This document shows positions 6,738 to 9,064 of a stretch of DNA of 9,064 nt, one piece after another. The DNA lies in assembly GCA_027011235.1 (NCBI GenBank), contig JALVAI010000201.1:1-9064 (forward strand), given 5' to 3'. Numbering within the stretch: the first letter of the stretch is position 1; every line of letters begins with the position of its first letter. Source of the stretch: Desulfobulbaceae bacterium (GTDB lineage: Bacteria > Desulfobacterota > Desulfobulbia > Desulfobulbales > Desulfobulbaceae). The notes beneath the pieces are model-generated. The model was not told where the DNA came from and did not search any database. It worked only from the letters and a program-made list of their open reading frames with translations. A program made the translations under genes and the position numbers.

Positions 6738-8230
6738 GGCCGGCCCTTTTTCTCCTGTTCAAGGAGGCGCTGGAAGCGGTCAATATAAAAGAGGCCGGCA
6801 GGGCCCGTGGTATGGGGGGTGTAGGGGAGCATACCATCGCCGTTACCGGTCAGGTCGTCAAAGAGTACCCGGCCGTCGCTGTCAACGGCGGAGAGATGGA
6901 GGTCGAGGATGGGGCGAAATACCTTGAGGATCCCATCATCATCACGCCGGACAATTATCGGCTGCCAGCGGCGGCGGCCAAATCCCTTGTACCAGATACC
7001 GGGCCTGATTTTACCGGTGATCCCGTCGGGCATGGCCGGGTCAAGTTCGTCTTCATCGGAATTGAGATTGTGATTCAGCAGCTGCTCAACCCAGGAGCTT
7101 GACTGGACGGTCAACCTCTCCATCATGTCATAGTCATCTGTCTCGCTGCGCAGCAGATAAGTCCCGTAATCGTTAAAGCTCCACTGGGCGTGGCAGACCT
7201 GGCAGCTCACCCGGCCGGAGTATTTTTTGTGGGCGGGATTGCGCAGCATGGGGAGCGGATGTGTGCGCCCGGCATGGTCGATGAAAACCGGTTTGCCCCT
7301 GTTCATGGCCAGCCCCTTGATTGCTGGCGGGCGGGTCCATGATCCAGGTTCACCGTGGCAGCTCAGGCAGGATAATTTCCGCCTCGGTTGTTGACTGTCG
7401 GCCTGCAGGTATTTTCCGTTGTGACAGTCGATACAGATCAATCCCTTTTGTTGGTGAATGTCCGGGGCCAGGTCATGCAGTTCCACGCCATAGGGGCGGA
7501 TATAGGGCTCACTGGTGGTGTATGGAGTCCGGTATTCCCAGTTGAAGTCATGCTCAAACTGACCATAATAATCGGCGCCCACATGGTTGGCGTAATGGCA
7601 GCTTATGCACTGCCAGTCCCCGGGAGATTTCAGGAAACGATGGCTCTGCAGCCTGCCGCCGGAAAACTGGAGATGGCAGGCGGCGCATCCTGTCCCCCTT
7701 CTGATATAGGGATAATTGTCGCCCCGGCTGTACAGATGACAGCGCAGGCAACGACGTCTGAGCATATCGTCGACCAGGGCGAGGCCCGGGTTCTTTTCCT
7801 GCAGGGGAATGTCTGTCAGCGTTGTGACGGTGTCGGTTGCTCCGAAGTGGTGCCGGGTGAGGTTGACGGCCTTTTCCAGGGTCAGATGCAGGCTGCCGCT
7901 GCAGCCCCGTAGCTGCCTTAGGTGGCATTTGCCGCAGGTTGTTGCCATGTTGGCCGGGCTGGCCGGCGCAGCGACAAGACCCGCATGCGCCTGGTGTTGC
8001 TCGGTGGCAGTTCTGTCACCCCGGTGGCAGGAGATACAGTCCAGGTTATGATGCTGATCAAGGGTAATTTTGGCATGACAACGCCTGCACCCCGGCAACG
8101 GGGCCGCAGGCTTGCCTATGGAGGTAACCGCTTTTTTTTCAGCTTTTTTTTCAGGCCGGGGCGCATTGTCTTTACAACCGGCAAATAGCGCCGTCAGGGC
8201 CAGAAAGATGAGGAAAAATTTGTAGTGCAT
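6734..8230 (-). CDS. Nonahaem c-type cytochrome lipoprotein
   Basis: The 498-residue product has an N-terminal lipoprotein signal (FFLIFLALTALFAGC, Cys19), so it is exported and probably membrane-anchored. The +2 residue is Lys rather than an Asp retention signal, which favours the outer membrane. Nine CxxCH haem-binding motifs begin at residues 48, 65, 99, 161, 182, 208, 266, 288 and 343. The final 150 or so residues have none and include YKGFGRRRWQP, a VDSDGRV-like strand and PYTPHTTGPAG. I half-recognise that tail from deltaproteobacterial multihaem cytochromes of extracellular electron-transfer (Ext-type) clusters, but cannot assign a named family. The likely role is periplasmic or outer-membrane electron transfer; substrate unknown. 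The start ATG 8228-8230 has only a weak ribosome site and there is no nearby alternative. It is first in a two-gene unit with rlpA (4-base overlap). No porin or cytochrome b partner is in the window. Confidence 0.93.
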   Translation of the reverse strand: MHYKFFLIFLALTALFAGCKDNAPRPEKKAEKKAVTSIGKPAAPLPGCRRCHAKITLDQHHNLDCISCHRGDRTATEQHQAHAGLVAAPASPANMATTCGKCHLRQLRGCSGSLHLTLEKAVNLTRHHFGATDTVTTLTDIPLQEKNPGLALVDDMLRRRCLRCHLYSRGDNYPYIRRGTGCAACHLQFSGGRLQSHRFLKSPGDWQCISCHYANHVGADYYGQFEHDFNWEYRTPYTTSEPYIRPYGVELHDLAPDIHQQKGLICIDCHNGKYLQADSQQPRRKLSCLSCHGEPGSWTRPPAIKGLAMNRGKPVFIDHAGRTHPLPMLRNPAHKKYSGRVSCQVCHAQWSFNDYGTYLLRSETDDYDMMERLTVQSSSWVEQLLNHNLNSDEDELDPAMPDGITGKIRPGIWYKGFGRRRWQPIIVRRDDDGILKVFRPILDLHLSAVDSDGRVLFDDLTGNGDGMLPYTPHTTGPAGLFYIDRFQRLLEQEKKGRP

Positions 8231-8273
8231 TATCTTGACACTCTACCATAAAATTGCTACATCAATAAACCTC

Positions 8274-8314
8274 AAAATAGTTAAAAAAATAGTTAAAAAT
8301 AGTCGGTCGACTAT
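8274..8314. promoter_or_regulatory. Tandem AAAATAGTT repeats and ATAGTCG palindrome
   Basis: AAAATAGTT occurs at 8274-8282 and 8286-8294, and AAAATAGTC at 8296-8304. The spacings of 12 and 10 bases are close to one helical turn. The third copy merges into the inverted repeat ATAGTCG (8299-8305) / CGACTAT (8308-8314). The cluster lies 44-84 bases upstream of the cytochrome start codon. It could be an operator. Read on the minus strand, it is also a short stem followed by five Ts, a weak terminator-like shape. No promoter hexamers are convincing on either strand here. Confidence 0.4.
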
Positions 8315-8325
8315 CATCTCCGGCT

Positions 8326-8343
8326 GTTTCCATCCTTGGAAAC
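8326..8343 (-). promoter_or_regulatory. GGA-loop hairpin upstream of the cytochrome gene (CsrA-like site)
   Basis: On the minus strand GTTTCCA and TGGAAAC form a 7-bp stem around the 4-base loop AGGA. The context CCAAGGATGG resembles the CsrA/RsmA consensus, in which GGA is displayed in a hairpin loop. It is about 95 bases upstream of the cytochrome ATG, so it matters only if the transcript starts above it. The hairpin is seen directly; its role is inference. Confidence 0.35.
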
Positions 8344-8357
8344 GCACATGTATCTGT

Positions 8358-8390
8358 TATGACCGCCGGCTGAATAAGGGTGCGGTCATA
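8358..8390. promoter_or_regulatory. Perfect 9-bp inverted repeat upstream of tRNA-Thr
   Basis: TATGACCGC (8358-8366) and GCGGTCATA (8382-8390) are perfect inverted copies separated by 15 bases. Neither arm is followed by a T tract, so this is more like a protein-binding dyad or an mRNA leader stem than a terminator. It lies 24 bases upstream of the tRNA and about 128 bases upstream of the divergent cytochrome gene, and could serve either. Confidence 0.4.
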
Positions 8391-8414
8391 CTGGTTGTAT
8401 GAAATTTTGTTCTT

Positions 8415-8490
8415 GCCGGTATAGCTCAGTTGGTAGAGCACTTGATTCGTAATCAAGGAGTCAGCAGTTCAAATCTGCTTACCGGCTCCA
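8415..8490 (+). tRNA. tRNA-Thr (anticodon CGT)
   Basis: A complete 76-base cloverleaf is visible. The acceptor stem is GCCGGTA (8415-8421) with TACCGGC (8480-8486). The D arm is GCTC/GAGC (8424-8439). The anticodon stem is CTTGA/TCAAG with loop TTCGTAA, placing anticodon CGT at 8448-8450. The variable loop is GAGTC, and the T arm is AGCAG-TTCAAAT-CTGCT. The discriminator T is followed by an encoded CCA at 8488-8490. It reads ACG codons. It stands alone, with its own terminator directly after it. Confidence 0.97.
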
Positions 8491-8495
8491 GTGGC

Positions 8496-8530
8496 AAGCG
8501 GTTGCAGAGATATTTCTGCAACCGCTTTTT
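8496..8530 (+). terminator. Rho-independent terminator after tRNA-Thr
   Basis: AAGCGGTTGCAGA (8496-8508) pairs perfectly with TCTGCAACCGCTT (8515-8527) around a 6-base GATATT loop, a 13-bp stem. Five Ts (8526-8530) follow, then GTTTG. It begins six bases after the tRNA CCA end, so the tRNA is a separate unit from aroB. Confidence 0.93.
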
Positions 8531-8601
8531 GTTTGCCCGGTATGGCGGCCAAAGGTTGCGGGCCATAACGGTCGTGGGTGTAACTACTTGCGCAATCAAT
8601 A

Positions 8602-8630
8602 AAAATGGCCTTTCCCTGGTTGTCCATTTT
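8602..8630 (+). other. Inverted repeat in the aroB leader
   Basis: AAAATGG (8602-8608) and CCATTTT (8624-8630) form a 7-bp inverted repeat with a 15-base spacer, 24 bases before the aroB start codon. It is too weak and AT-rich to call a terminator. It may be a leader stem or chance. The rest of the tRNA-aroB gap holds nothing else I can support. Confidence 0.25.
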
Positions 8631-8653
8631 AAATGGTGGAGTGGTGAGATAAT

Positions 8654-9064
8654 ATGGCAGAGATCATGGACGGGAATGTTGTGACAGTTGGTCTTGGGGC
8701 GCGCAGTTACCCGATTCGGATTGCCCGGGGACTGATCGGTCACCTTGGAGGCGACCTGGCCTCCAATAGGATTGGCCGCCGCTATTGCGTTATCAGTGAT
8801 GATCTGGTGGCTGACCTGTATGGGGAACCACTCATGCGTTCACTGGCAGCAGGCGGGCTGGATGCAGACATGATAACCTTCCCCCATGGGGAGGCGGCCA
8901 AGGAACTTGCGACCATCTCTTCCCTTGCCCGGCAACTTGCGCAAAAGGGATTTGACCGCGGTGATGCCCTGGTAGCCCTTGGCGGCGGGGTAACCGGAGA
9001 TATCACCGGTTTTCTGGCATCTGTGTATATGCGGGGCATTCCCTTTGTTCAGGTGCCGACAACC
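8654..9064 (+). CDS. aroB: 3-dehydroquinate synthase, N-terminal part (cut by window end)
   Basis: AroB converts DAHP to 3-dehydroquinate, the second step of the shikimate pathway, using NAD+ and a divalent metal in the cytoplasm. The first 137 residues are visible. They include the N-terminal strand VTVGLGARSYPIRIARG, CVISDDLVADLYG, the PHGEAAKEL segment that follows the pattern of the family's P-x-GE-x-x-K box, and the diagnostic NAD-binding stretch LGGGVTGDITGFLASVYMRG followed by FVQVPTT. The start ATG 8654 has GGTGAG at 8643-8648 five bases upstream; a second in-frame ATG at 8666 is less favoured. The catalytic metal ligands lie beyond the window. The gene is separated from the tRNA by a terminator, so it must have its own promoter, which I cannot pick out clearly. 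It supplies the pathway that feeds chorismate to TrpE but is not in the trp operon. Confidence 0.95.
   Translation, partial: MAEIMDGNVVTVGLGARSYPIRIARGLIGHLGGDLASNRIGRRYCVISDDLVADLYGEPLMRSLAAGGLDADMITFPHGEAAKELATISSLARQLAQKGFDRGDALVALGGGVTGDITGFLASVYMRGIPFVQVPTT

Noticed and set aside
7388..7912. 174-codon plus-strand open frame opposite the cytochrome
   Set aside because: The minus strand encodes nine CxxCH motifs and a lipoprotein signal with full consistency; the opposite frame shows no family features or ribosome site.
8235..8263. TTGACA on the plus strand as a promoter -35 for the tRNA
   Set aside because: The -10 position (TACATC) is poor and the site is about 175 bases from the tRNA; it also overlaps the cytochrome translation start.
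8430..8684. 84-codon plus-strand open frame overlapping the tRNA
   Set aside because: It reads through the tRNA-Thr and its terminator; the GVSSSNLLTGS-type peptide is the usual artefact of translating a tRNA.

Overview
The window reads as a chromosomal segment of an anaerobic, respiring Gram-negative bacterium, most likely a member of the Desulfobacterota (a Desulfobulbales-like sulfur or metal metabolising lineage). This is inferred from a nonahaem c-type cytochrome lipoprotein, outer-membrane lipoprotein genes and short palindromic intergenic elements in a moderately GC-rich background. No marker here fixes the genus. There is no sign of a phage, plasmid, transposase or CRISPR array.

Layout. 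Positions 1-242 hold the 3' end of a pentapeptide-repeat gene. rpsT (439-711) follows with its own candidate promoter and a strong intrinsic terminator. A hairpin-rich stretch (about 793-905) leads into a tryptophan-biosynthesis cluster in the order trpE-trpG-trpD-trpC-trpF (950-5731), all on the plus strand. trpB and trpA do not follow. Instead there is an 80-bp palindromic intergenic element (5807-5886), then two minus-strand genes. These are read from 8230 down to 5952: a nine-haem cytochrome c lipoprotein whose stop codon overlaps, by ATGA, the start of an RlpA-type DPBB/SPOR lipoprotein. The 184-bp gap upstream of the cytochrome carries three closely spaced dyads and a short tandem repeat. 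A plus-strand tRNA-Thr(CGT) with its own terminator comes next, and the window ends inside aroB (3-dehydroquinate synthase).

Function. TrpE and TrpG form anthranilate synthase. TrpD, TrpF and TrpC carry anthranilate through phosphoribosyl-anthranilate and CdRP to indole-3-glycerol phosphate. The last step, tryptophan synthase, must be encoded elsewhere. AroB belongs to the shikimate pathway that supplies chorismate to TrpE, but it sits in a separate transcription unit. All five Trp proteins keep their catalytic residues and look functional.

The least ordinary part is the coupled cytochrome-RlpA pair. It links a putative outer-membrane electron-transfer lipoprotein, with a haem-free C-terminal third, to a peptidoglycan-acting septal lipoprotein. 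The intergenic repeats and the dyad-rich region upstream of the cytochrome are the other items worth a second look.
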